Shown here: positions 53,926-63,000 of the stretch, piece after piece
Numbering within the stretch: position 1 is the stretch's first letter
Layout: the number at the start of each line of letters is the position of its first letter
Origin: Synechococcus sp. HK05
GTDB lineage: Bacteria; Cyanobacteriota; Cyanobacteriia; PCC-6307; Cyanobiaceae
NCBI RefSeq assembly: GCF_019104765.1
Contig: NZ_JAHRXJ010000002.1
Coordinates: 195,069-259,068 of the forward strand
Length of the DNA stretch: 64,000 bases
Direction of reading: 5' to 3'
Translations under genes and position numbers: made by a program
Notes under the pieces: generated by a model
What the model was told of the DNA's origin: nothing
What the model saw: only the letters and a program-made list of their open reading frames with translations
Database searches by the model: none

Positions 53926-56268
53926 TTACCCGAGCGAACCCCCAATCGAGGCCTTCCAGCCGCTGGCTTCTGCCGCTTCGTCACGAACTTCAGCGTCGCG
54001 TTCCTGGCTGCGCTGTTCATCGCGTTGGAACACCAGCACCGAGAGGGGCGGCAGGCAGAGGTCGAGGGAGTGTTCGTAGCCGTGGATGCCCCATTGGTCG
54101 GTGAACTTGCCGCCGAGGTTCCCCAGGTTGCTGCCGCCGTAGCGCTCGGAATCGGTGTTGAACACCTCGTTGTAGAAGCCGCTCATCGGTACGCCGATGC
54201 GGTAGTGGGAGTGGCTCTGGGGTGTGAAGTTGGCCACCACCACCACCCAGCGGCCGGTGGTGCTCTCCCGGCGCATGAAGCTGATCACGGAGTGGCGGTT
54301 GTCGTTGCAATCGATCCACTGGAAGCCGAAATCGCTGAAGTCGTCGCCCCACAGCGCCCGTTCCGATTTGTAGAACACGTTGAGGTCGTCCACCAGGCGC
54401 TGCAGGCCCTGGTGCGGTTCGTACTGGAGCAGCTCCCACTCCAGATCGCCCCACACGTTCCATTCGCCCCGCTGGCCGAATTCCATCCCCATGAAGATGG
54501 TCTTCTTGCCGGGGTGGGTCCACATGTAGGCGAGCAGCGCCCGCACGTTGGCGAACTTCTGCCAGTCGTCGCCCGGCATCTTGTGCAGCAGGTTGCTCTT
54601 GCCGTGCACCACCTCGTCGTGGCTGAGGGCGAGCATGAAGTTCTCGGTGTAGGCGTACCAGATGGAGAACGTCACATTGTTCTGGTGGAACTGGCGGAAC
54701 CAGGGATCGAGCTCGAAGTAATCGAGCATGTCGTGCATCCAGCCCATGTTCCACTTGAGGTTGAAGCCCAGACCCCCCATGTCGGTGGGCTTGGTCACCA
54801 TTGGCCAGGTGGTGGATTCCTCCGCGATGGAAAGCGCGCCGGGGAAGTGCTCGAACAGCACGTGGTTGGCCTGCTGGAGGAAGCGCACCGCTTCGGTGTT
54901 CTCGCGGCCACCGTGCTCGTTGGGGATCCACTCCCCGTCAGGGCGGAGGTAGTCGCGGTAGAGCATCGAGGCCACCGCATCGACGCGGATGCCATCGATG
55001 TGGAACTGCTCAAACCAATACACCAGGTTTGCCACCAGGAAGTTGCGAACTTCGTTGCGGCTGTAGTTGAAGATCAGCGTGCCCCATTCCTTGTGCTCGC
55101 CAATGCGCGGATCGGCGTGCTCATAGAGATGCTGGCCGTCGAAGAAGGCCAGGCCATGGGCATCCTTGGGGAAGTGGCCCGGCACCCAGTCGAGAATCAC
55201 GCCGATCCCTTCGGCGTGGCAGCGATCCACGAAAGCGCGGAATTCATCGGGGCTGCCGAAGCGGCTGGTGGGGGCGTACCAGCCCGTGACCTGATAACCC
55301 CAGGAGCCATCGAAGGGATGCTCCGAGAGGGGCATCAGCTCGATGTGGGTGAAGCCCCGGGCCTTCACGTAGGGGATCACCCGATCGGCGAGTTCCGGGT
55401 AGGTGAGCAGGCGGGCACCAGGCTTGAGGTCGGCGGCCGGCACCGGCGGGCGCGCTGTGCCATCGGCCTCGATGTAGGGCTGATCGGCGCTGGCATGCAT
55501 CCAGCTGCCCAGGTGCATCTCGTACACCGCAATCGGCTGATCCAGCGGATTGCGGCTGTCCCGTTCGGCCATCCAGGCCCCATCGCCCCACTGGTAGCCG
55601 GCCAGGGCCTCAACAATCGAGCCGTTGTTGGGGCGCACCTCGTGGCGGAAGCCGTAGGGATCGGCCTTCTGGTAGCAGTGCCCCTCCTGGGTGCGGATCT
55701 CGTATTTGTAAATCTCACCGGCCTTCAGGCCAGGGATGAACAGCTCCCAGCAGCCGCCCAGGCGGGCCTGCATGGGGTGATGGCGGCCATCCCAGCTGTT
55801 GAAGTTGCCCAGCAACGACACGCTGCGGGCATTGGGGGCCCACAGGCAGAACATCACGCCGGCGACGCCATTGCGGCTCACCACATGGGCGCCCATGCGT
55901 TCCCAGATGTGGTGGTGATTGCCTTCGGCGAACAGATGGCGATCCATCTCGCCCATCCACTCGTCGCGGAAGGCCCAGGGGTCGTGGGCCACGTGCTCAA
56001 TGCCGCCCCGCAGCACGTGCACCTGATAGCCGCTGCCGGGGTCGTGGGGCAGTTCGGCCTCGAAGATCCAGGGGTGATGGGGGGTGGCCATCGGCATCGC
56101 CGTGCCACCCGTCATCAACTCAACCCGCTCGGCCTCGGGCATCCAAACCCGCACGGCCCAGTTGCCGTTGTCGAGGGGTTGGGGACCCAGCACCGCAAAC
56201 GGGTGGTCATGCCGGCATTCCGCCAGGCGCTGGGCATCGTCCACCATCCAGTCGAGCTGAGCCAGCAC
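53926..56268 (-). CDS. glgB: 1,4-alpha-glucan branching enzyme
   Basis: A 780-residue GH13 branching enzyme for glycogen. It has the N-terminal branching-enzyme domain and CBM48 ([27 protein letters not shown]), and the catalytic barrel with [11 protein letters not shown] (nucleophile Asp), [10 protein letters not shown] (acid Glu) and [11 protein letters not shown] (third acid, Asp). The final beta domain ends in [11 protein letters not shown]. Length is typical. It is followed closely by hemE. The DUF3887-like secreted-protein gene sits immediately upstream. Confidence 0.97.
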   Translation of the reverse strand: MLAQLDWMVDDAQRLAECRHDHPFAVLGPQPLDNGNWAVRVWMPEAERVELMTGGTAMPMATPHHPWIFEAELPHDPGSGYQVHVLRGGIEHVAHDPWAFRDEWMGEMDRHLFAEGNHHHIWERMGAHVVSRNGVAGVMFCLWAPNARSVSLLGNFNSWDGRHHPMQARLGGCWELFIPGLKAGEIYKYEIRTQEGHCYQKADPYGFRHEVRPNNGSIVEALAGYQWGDGAWMAERDSRNPLDQPIAVYEMHLGSWMHASADQPYIEADGTARPPVPAADLKPGARLLTYPELADRVIPYVKARGFTHIELMPLSEHPFDGSWGYQVTGWYAPTSRFGSPDEFRAFVDRCHAEGIGVILDWVPGHFPKDAHGLAFFDGQHLYEHADPRIGEHKEWGTLIFNYSRNEVRNFLVANLVYWFEQFHIDGIRVDAVASMLYRDYLRPDGEWIPNEHGGRENTEAVRFLQQANHVLFEHFPGALSIAEESTTWPMVTKPTDMGGLGFNLKWNMGWMHDMLDYFELDPWFRQFHQNNVTFSIWYAYTENFMLALSHDEVVHGKSNLLHKMPGDDWQKFANVRALLAYMWTHPGKKTIFMGMEFGQRGEWNVWGDLEWELLQYEPHQGLQRLVDDLNVFYKSERALWGDDFSDFGFQWIDCNDNRHSVISFMRRESTTGRWVVVVANFTPQSHSHYRIGVPMSGFYNEVFNTDSERYGGSNLGNLGGKFTDQWGIHGYEHSLDLCLPPLSVLVFQRDEQRSQERDAEVRDEAAEASGWKASIGGSLG

Positions 56269-56322
56269 AGGCCTGAGTGCAAAAGCGTGGCTGGGAGCTT
56301 AAGGCTGTTTTTCGTTTGCCGA

Positions 56323-57063
56323 TCAGCTCGGTCCGGCGGGGTTCTCAGGGAAGTCGACGCCGGTGATCTGGTTGTCGCTGTTGAGGATCACGTAGAGGTT
56401 GTCGGAGAGCCGGTTGAACTGCACGTTCACCAGCACCAGGCGGGTGTCAGGGGTGCTTTCGGCCTCCACAGCACGGCCCACATTCACGAAGGTGCCGGTT
56501 TCCCGCTGCAACCCAAGCCATTTGCGTTGCAACACAGCTGGGGTGAGCTCCTTCTGCACGCTGGGGCTGAGGAAACTCTGGGCGGTGATGAAGTTGCCCG
56601 TGCTCACGGCCTGCACGAATTGCAGCGCCACGGTGCTGCTGGCGTCATCGGCACGGTCGATGTAATAGCGCTCGATCTTGCCGGCGCTGTTCAGCACCAT
56701 GAACACCACCCGCTTGCCGGCTTTGGTGGTGAGCTCGGCTTCCACGGTGCTGCCGCTCATGCCGCTGCGCACGCTCAGCAGTTCGTAGCTGAGCACCTTG
56801 GGCTGGGTGCGCATGGTGGCCGCGATCATCGACGGGCTGGTGACCGCCTGCATCTCGGGGGAGAACTGGGCAAAGCGGGCCTGGGCATTGCCGCTCTTCA
56901 CGGCGTTGAGGATGCGGATTGCGGCGGCCCGGGCCTGCTCCACCGAGAGGGCACTACCGCTGTTGGTCTGGGCGGCGCTCGGCTGTGCCTGAACCGCGGC
57001 CGGCAGGGCCGAGGCTCCGAGCAAGCTGGCGGCCAAAAGAACCGGCAGGGCAGGGCGCAGCAT
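56323..57063 (-). CDS. Secreted DUF3887-like protein with two repeats
   Basis: A 246-residue exported protein from ATG 57063. The signal peptide (MLRPALPVLLAASLLGASALPAAVQAQ) is followed by two similar cone/NTF2-like domains. The first is ILNAVKSGNAQARFAQFSPEMQAV ... VVFMVLNSAGKIERYYID, and the second is VQAVSTGNFITAQSFLSPSVQKELTPAVLQRKWLGLQRETGTFV ... LYVILNSDNQITGVDFP. The second carries the typical DUF3887 pattern of W-x-x-L-x-x-x-x-G-x-F. The role is unknown. An ATG four codons earlier (57075) is also possible. Confidence 0.8.
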   Translation of the reverse strand: MLRPALPVLLAASLLGASALPAAVQAQPSAAQTNSGSALSVEQARAAAIRILNAVKSGNAQARFAQFSPEMQAVTSPSMIAATMRTQPKVLSYELLSVRSGMSGSTVEAELTTKAGKRVVFMVLNSAGKIERYYIDRADDASSTVALQFVQAVSTGNFITAQSFLSPSVQKELTPAVLQRKWLGLQRETGTFVNVGRAVEAESTPDTRLVLVNVQFNRLSDNLYVILNSDNQITGVDFPENPAGPS

Positions 57064-57083
57064 CAGAGGGTCCAAGAGTGGGC

Positions 57084-58724
57084 TCAGTTTGCCCCAACCA
57101 TCGGCTCAATGCTGAGGCAGCCTTTGCCCAGCTCCAGCGCCACGCTGATCACCCGATGCTGCGGCCCGGCAGGACCTTGGGGCAGCGATCCATCCCCGGG
57201 ATTCACGGCGATCTGGGGCCAGGCCGCCAGGCCGATGGAGAGGCGCAGCGTTTCACCCGGGTGCAGCGTGAGCAGCAGCGGCTGCAGCTCCACATGGCGC
57301 TCGGCCATCGCGAGGCAGCTCTCGCCCAGCCAGCGGGCCACGCCGGTGCTGCATTGGCGCACCTGACCATCGCTCTGCACCACCGACAGGGCTGCGCAGA
57401 GATCAAAGCCGGGCTGATCGGCCATGGCGTCCAGCACGAGCCTCGGCCGGCCCAGCAGTTGCAGCGGCTGCATCAGCGCGTCGCCGCTGAAACAGGCCAC
57501 GTCGGTGCGTTGGTCGAGGTCGGTGCGAAGCACGATTCCTGCATCAAGCCCCAGATGACCACCTCGCCCCGGTAGCGGCCGCCAGGGGTCGTGCACCAGG
57601 CTCAGCTGACCGCTGCCTTGGGGCTGACCGTCGTCGCCCATCACGAGCCGGCCTTCCCCAGGAGCCAGCGCCGCCAGGCCTTCACTGCGGAGCCACCAAC
57701 GCTGGGCGCTGCAGGGTTCAGGCTCTGCGGCGCGCCATGCGCCGGTGCCGCAGTCTTGCAGCGCTGCCTTGATGCTGAGCCTCTGCTGCAAGGGCAGGTG
57801 GTCTGGCGCTTCGCTGGGGTTGTCGTTGGAGTGTCCGCTGGGCGCTTCGTCCATCAGGTGCTGGCGGAAGAAGGCCAGCTGCAAGGCATCGAGGCCGCCC
57901 TGCCATTGGAGATGGCTCCAGGAGCCGATCCGCAGCCAAGGCTGGCCGCCGGCCGCCCGGGCCCGCTGCCACAGGTCCAGCACCCCCAGCAGGTGGGGAT
58001 CGTGCCAGCCGCCAATCAACAGCATGGGCCTGCGCCACAGCCCGGCCGGGGGTTCATGCACCCGCCAGCCCTCGCTGCGGGCGGGGTTGAGCTGGAGCCA
58101 GCCCGCGGCCATGCCGCTGGGATCGAGCCGCTGCAGCAGCTCAACACCATCGCTCAGAAACGCGCCGCTCTCGAGGCTTCGCCGAATCGCGTGCCAGCCC
58201 TCGGCATCGCCGCGGCGCTGGCAGCCCTGGGCCGCCAACTGCAGCCCCCAAGCCAGCCCCAGGGCCCACCAATGGCATCCGCCTTCGCTGGCCCAGTGCC
58301 GCCGCTCATCCAGGCCGGCCATGGCGGGCGCCAGGGCATCGGGAAGCTCCTGGTCTCCAGCCAGAAGCAGTTGGGTGAGCCCCTGATACGAGAAGCCGTA
58401 ACTGCCCACGCGGCCGTTGCACCAGCTCTGGGCGCGCAGCCAGGCCAGGGTGCAGCTTCCATCGGCCGCTTCCTGGCAGAAGCCCTGAAACTGCCCTTCG
58501 GACTCGCCACGGCCCCGCACGTCCTGCACCACAACGGCAAACCCGTTCTGCGCGTACCAGTGGGGATGGGCGTAGGTGACGGTGGAGGCAATGGCGCGCC
58601 CATAGGGCTGGCGCATCAGCAACACCGGCCAAGGGCCTGGTGTGTCTGGGGTCCAGATCCGACAGCGCAGGCGCAGCCCATCGGATGCCGTCACCCATGC
58701 ATCGCTCGCCCTGGGGGCGCTCAC
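57084..58724 (-). CDS. CocE/NonD-family hydrolase
   Basis: A 546-residue alpha/beta hydrolase of the CocE/NonD (X-Pro dipeptidyl-peptidase S15-like) family. Visible are the oxyanion strand VLLMRQPYGRA, VVVQDVRGRGESEG, the nucleophile elbow GSYGFSYQG (Ser in G-x-S-x-x-G), LLIGGWHDPH with a candidate Asp and GSWSHLQWQ with a candidate His. The C-terminal jelly-roll domain ends the protein. Members cleave esters, cocaine or acyl-peptides; the natural substrate here is unknown. It begins one base after the upstream small secreted-protein gene. Confidence 0.92.
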   Translation of the reverse strand: MSAPRASDAWVTASDGLRLRCRIWTPDTPGPWPVLLMRQPYGRAIASTVTYAHPHWYAQNGFAVVVQDVRGRGESEGQFQGFCQEAADGSCTLAWLRAQSWCNGRVGSYGFSYQGLTQLLLAGDQELPDALAPAMAGLDERRHWASEGGCHWWALGLAWGLQLAAQGCQRRGDAEGWHAIRRSLESGAFLSDGVELLQRLDPSGMAAGWLQLNPARSEGWRVHEPPAGLWRRPMLLIGGWHDPHLLGVLDLWQRARAAGGQPWLRIGSWSHLQWQGGLDALQLAFFRQHLMDEAPSGHSNDNPSEAPDHLPLQQRLSIKAALQDCGTGAWRAAEPEPCSAQRWWLRSEGLAALAPGEGRLVMGDDGQPQGSGQLSLVHDPWRPLPGRGGHLGLDAGIVLRTDLDQRTDVACFSGDALMQPLQLLGRPRLVLDAMADQPGFDLCAALSVVQSDGQVRQCSTGVARWLGESCLAMAERHVELQPLLLTLHPGETLRLSIGLAAWPQIAVNPGDGSLPQGPAGPQHRVISVALELGKGCLSIEPMVGAN

Positions 58725-58725
58725 G

Positions 58726-59001
58726 TCAGCGCACGTCGGGGCAATAGAGACCCACCACGTAGGTGGAGAGGATTTCCGCGTCGGTGTTGCTCAGCCCCTG
58801 CCGGGCGGCGATCTGCGCCACGGCCTGGGGGGAGGTGTAGGAGAGCCCTTGGGCGTTCAGGGCCTTGAGTTCGGAGCAGAGCGCTTTCGCCCGCTGCGGG
58901 TTGTTCTTCACCGATTCCAGCAACGGTGAATTCGCGAGGGCCGGCATGGCCAGAGCGAGGGCAAGGGCCAGCCCTGTGCCGCTGAGGCGGATTGGGGTCA
59001 T
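58726..59001 (-). CDS. Small secreted hypothetical protein
   Basis: A 91-residue protein with a signal peptide (LALALALAMPALA). The mature ~65 residues are helical: SPLLESVKNNPQRAKALCSELKALNAQGL, QAVAQIAARQGLSNTDAEILSTYVVGLYCPDVR, with two Cys, one near each end. No family is recognised, although the helix pattern looks regular and real. It is separated by one base from the CocE-type hydrolase start, which strongly suggests an operon. A cofactor or inhibitor role is only a guess. Confidence 0.72.
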   Translation of the reverse strand: MTPIRLSGTGLALALALAMPALANSPLLESVKNNPQRAKALCSELKALNAQGLSYTSPQAVAQIAARQGLSNTDAEILSTYVVGLYCPDVR

Positions 59002-59073
59002 GGCAGCAGGCGTTGGCGCCAGGTTTCTCCTTCCATTTCAAGGAGGTGGTTGCGTCCTGCAGGCCCCATGGGG

Positions 59074-59478
59074 TCACTTCCCGGAGCGACTGGCGTGCGC
59101 TTGGGCCCGTTGAATCCAGCAGCGCACGGTGCTGGCGTCGATCCGTGCCGGAGCCATGCCGGTGAGCGAGCGCTCCAGCCGTCCCAGTTGGGTGAGCAGC
59201 TGTTGCGGTGAGGCCTGCGCCAAGCCCCGGCTGGAGGCGATGCCCGCGTAGAGCAACAGCGCCGCTTCATGGGGTTGGAGGTTGAGCTCCACCACCAACT
59301 GCGCCTGGCCGCGCAATTTGCGCAGCTGCCGCTCCAGGGCTCCGCCCTGGCCGGAGAGCACCCGCAACTGCCCGTCGCTCAAGGCCGCCAACTGCTCCCA
59401 GCTGGCCACGCCGTTGTTCTGGAGCACCGTCTCCTCACGGCGAAAGTGCTTGGGCAGTGGGCCTAGAGAACGGCTCAC
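59074..59478 (-). CDS. DUF4332-like helix-hairpin-helix protein
   Basis: A 134-residue protein with several short helix-turn-helix units: FRREETVLQNNGVASWEQLAALSDGQLRVL, LNLQPHEAALLLYAGIASSRGLAQASPQQLLTQLGRLERSL, ending in DASTVRCWIQRAQAH. The layout fits the DUF4332/HhH-like family, which may bind DNA or protein. It starts at ATG 59478, 7 bp after ycf51 on the same strand. Confidence 0.72.
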   Translation of the reverse strand: MSRSLGPLPKHFRREETVLQNNGVASWEQLAALSDGQLRVLSGQGGALERQLRKLRGQAQLVVELNLQPHEAALLLYAGIASSRGLAQASPQQLLTQLGRLERSLTGMAPARIDASTVRCWIQRAQAHASRSGK

Positions 59479-59485
59479 ACCTCTG

Positions 59486-59947
59486 TCATCCCTGCAGCTT
59501 CACGCTGCCATCGGCCAGGTTGCGGATGGCGCTGGCCAGCACCTGGGGGGTATCGGTGCCTGGGGCAGTGGGTTCCACGCGGCGCAGGCGCACCTCCACC
59601 TCCTGCGTGCCGCGGCCACTGCCCCGCAGGTTTAGGGCCACTTGTTGCACGGATGGGCCGAAGGCTTCTGGCGCGAGATCAGCCGGAGCAGCGGCCACCA
59701 CCAGATCAGAGCCGTTGTCGAACACCACCGGCACGCTCACCGCTCCATCCACCAGCTGGCGCGGGGCGTAGCTCACGGCGAACGCCAGGCAGGAGAGCGA
59801 GAGCAGCACCGTGAAGCTGGTGACGCCCACCAGGCGGAAGCGAATCCCCCAACGCACTACAAATCCCACCACGGTGAGCAGCAGCAGCGCCACGGATGCG
59901 ATCCCCAGCCACTCGCCGGCGGTGAGCAGCAGGGGATCAGCGCGCAT
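59486..59947 (-). CDS. ycf51: Ycf51 family (DUF2518) membrane protein
   Basis: A 153-residue protein of the Ycf51 family found in cyanobacteria and some plastids. It begins MRADPLLLTAGEWLGIASVALLLLTVVGFVVRWGIRFRLVGVTSFTVLL, with the nearly invariant WGIRFRLVGVT between two membrane helices, followed by a soluble beta-rich C-terminal domain. The function is not established. ATG 59947 was chosen; the in-frame ATG at 60025 would add 26 Arg-rich residues. It is divergent from the TamB-like gene. Confidence 0.88.
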   Translation of the reverse strand: MRADPLLLTAGEWLGIASVALLLLTVVGFVVRWGIRFRLVGVTSFTVLLSLSCLAFAVSYAPRQLVDGAVSVPVVFDNGSDLVVAAAPADLAPEAFGPSVQQVALNLRGSGRGTQEVEVRLRRVEPTAPGTDTPQVLASAIRNLADGSVKLQG

Positions 59948-60085
59948 GGGGGCTCGGCGGTTCGAAAGATCACCTTTATATTGCGGCCTGCTCAGCCGCT
60001 GAGACCCACGGGCCGCCGGATCCACCGATCCCTCCGCCGATCAGGCCGCCCTGTTGGCGCATCACCGCTGGCCGCCACCAGGCCG

Positions 60086-63000
60086 GTGTTGATTTGGGGT
60101 GGCTGCGGGTTGATTGCCCTGGCCGGCGCAGGTTGGTTCGCGGCCGATCGGCTGGTGGGTCGGCTCTACAGCGCGCGCCGCCCCTGGCTGGAGCAGCTCG
60201 TGAGCACTGCGATGGGGCAGCCCCTGGAGCTGGGCCCCTATCGCGGCTTGCGGCCTCTGGGGCTGGCGGCCGGGCGCAGTCGTTTTCTCCCTGCACCCCA
60301 GAACCCATCCAGCGTGGATGCCGAGGCGGTCGAGCTGGCGGTGGATCCGCTGGGGAGCCTGCTGCAGCGCGCCCTGGTGCTGCAGATCAAGGTGATCCGC
60401 CCCAGCGTTCAGCTGCGCCGCAATGCTCGTGGTGCCTTCTGGGAGTTGCCCAGTCAGCAGCCCGGCCGGGAACCACCACGGCTGGCCCTGCGCATTCAGG
60501 TGCCGCAGCCCGGTGAAGCGGTGTTGCACAGCGCTGCGGGCCAGACCGCGGCAACCGCGATCCCGTTCAGCCTTCGCGGTGAGGCGGATCTTCCGCTGTG
60601 GCGACGCCAGGTGGGCGTGCGGGGCACTGTTCTTCCCAAGGCCGGTGGAGCGCTGCCGTTTGCCCTGGAGGCCAATTGGCAGCAACGCGACTGGCGGCTG
60701 CAACTCAAGCCTCAGCAGGTTCCGCTGCGGCCGCTGATGCCCCTGCTGCCGGTGGGCGTGCAGGGGCAACTGGTCGGCCGATTGGATGGTCGCGTGGAGG
60801 GTGAGCTGCTGCTGCAGCGTCGCTCCGGCGTGGGCAGCTGCTCCGGTGGTGTGCGCGCTTCCGCAGTGCGCTGGCGTCCTCAGGCGGTCACCGATCCGCT
60901 CATCGCTGAGAGCCTGGCGTTCCAATGCCACAAGAGCGGCCTGCGATTGGCGCCATCGCCCGTGGCCTGGGGGCTGTGGCGTGGCCGCTTGCAGGGGCAG
61001 CTGGCCTTGCCCAAGGGCGTGCTGGAGCTGCAGCTCCAGGCCCGTGATCCTCGGGCTGGCCATCAGCTTCAGGCCCGTTTGCATGGCCCCTGGCAACGGC
61101 CCAACCTCAACCTTTCGGCTGCTTGGCAGGGGTTGCGTTGGCCCCAGAAGCCAGCCCAACCCCTGCGGCTCGAATCGTTGATCACGATTCGCTCCCAGCC
61201 CACGCTGAAGGTGGCGATGCCGCGGTTGTTGCTGCGCTACGGCGCCAGCAGCCTTCAAGCGGCTGGATCGCTCTGGCCGCAGCTGCAGCTGCGCAGTGGG
61301 GCGTTGCAGGTGGGCCGCGAGTTGAAGCCGGTGCTCGCTCCCTTGCTGGGCGCTAACCCCCAACTCAGTGCCTCCCTGCGGCAAGAAGGCGGCTGGAGTC
61401 GCCCGCAACTGCAGCTGGATCTGCGGCAACAGGGCAATCCGCTGCTGGGCGACTGGTTGGCCGAGCTGCAGCTGCAACCGCACCTGCTGGATCTGCAGCG
61501 CTTTCAATCTCCCGTGCTCGATGGGTCCGGCCGGCTGCCTCTCGTCGCGAAGGCCGGCGCTGGTTGGCGTGCCGGTGCCCTGCAGCTGGAGATCGATCTC
61601 AAGCGCTACCCCCTGGAGCGGCTCAGTGGCCTGCTTGGCACACGCCTGCGCGGCCATCTGGATGCCTGGGGAACGGTGCAAGGTCCCCTGCAGCAGCTGC
61701 AACCCAACCTGCAGCTGCTGGTGCGCGACCCAGGGGTGGGCCCGCTGCAGCTGCTCGAGAGCTGGCGAGGGGTGCTGCAGGGCTCCCGCAGCGGCGGCGG
61801 AAGCCTGGCGCTTGAGGCTTTGGCTCCCGCCGATCCCGGTCAGCTCGAGGCTCAGTTGGATCGCCGCTGGATGCCAGCCGCGGCAAGCCTGCGCCGCTCC
61901 AGCGGGGAGCTCCGCTTTGCGGGGGATCCCCGCCGTTATGCCTGGAGTGCGGAAGCGTTCCCGTTGCGCGGGCTCCAATTCGCCCTGGGGCCCAGCGGCC
62001 GGTTCCAGCCCTTGGGAGGGGCTTTGAGCGGCAAGGGACAGCTCGATCTGCAACCGCTCTGGATCAGCGGCGCGATCCGCCTGGATCGGCCCCAGCTGCT
62101 GGGGCTGTATGGCCGCAGCCTCAGCGCCAGCGGCACCTACCGCCAGGGCCGCTACAGCGCTGAAGGCAGCTGGCGGGGCGATGAAGACGACAGCGTGGCT
62201 CTGCGTTTGCGCGGTGAGCAGGGCGGCCGGCTCTGGGCCCGTTTTGAAGCGCGGCGCTTCGGCACCAACACCCTGCAGGAGCTCTGGCGTTCTGCGGCGC
62301 TCTGGCGCGTTGGCCCCCCGCGCTGGAGCGGGTCGGCTGCGGATCTTCAGGGCCTGGCCATCAACACCTTTGGGCTCAGCCTCAACGATCAGCTGCAGGC
62401 GTTGGATCTGGCCCAGCAGCAGCTCGCCGCGGTGCTGCAGAAGCAGCGCAGCGGCAGGGATCGCCTCGATCCCCGCCAGCTGCAAGCCCTGGTGGATGCG
62501 GATCTCACCTTGATGGGGCCCTCCATCCATCGGCTCTCGCTCAACCTGGAGGCGAGCGGCCATGTGTGGCTGCGCGGCAGCGACCGGGATCAGGCGCTCA
62601 CTGAAGCTCCTGTTGCGCTGAGCCTGCAGGGCCCCCTCGACGGGCCCACCAGCTTCTCGGTGGAGCATCTCCCCCTGGCGTTGCTGGCCTTGTTCACCAC
62701 CGTGCCCGATGGCTTCACGGGTGGTTTGTCAGCCAAAGGGCGCTACGCCCTCGGGGATGGTCGGCGCCGGCCTGAACTGCAGCTGGCCCTGGCGCTGCAG
62801 GATGCCTCCCTGGCCGGCCAACCCTTGCGGCTGGAGCGCGGTGATCTGGCGCTGGAGAACGGCAATCTCAACCTGGATTGGTCGTTGCGCAGCGATGGCG
62901 CAGCCAACAGCATCGATCTCAAAGGCACGGTGCCCCTCCAGCCATCCAGCGAGGCGCTGGAGTTGCGGGTGGCCAGCCGCGGCGATGGCTTGCAGTTCCT

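Noticed and set aside
53902-57366. Plus-strand open frame of 1154 codons
   Set aside because: It is antisense to hemE, glgB and the DUF3887-like gene, all of which have intact family motifs. The composition (Val/His/Gly-rich) is typical of the reverse frame of high-GC coding DNA.
60062-62668. Minus-strand open frame of 868 codons
   Set aside because: It is the shadow of the TamB-like gene. Its Gln/Leu/Ala/His-rich translation has no domain features.
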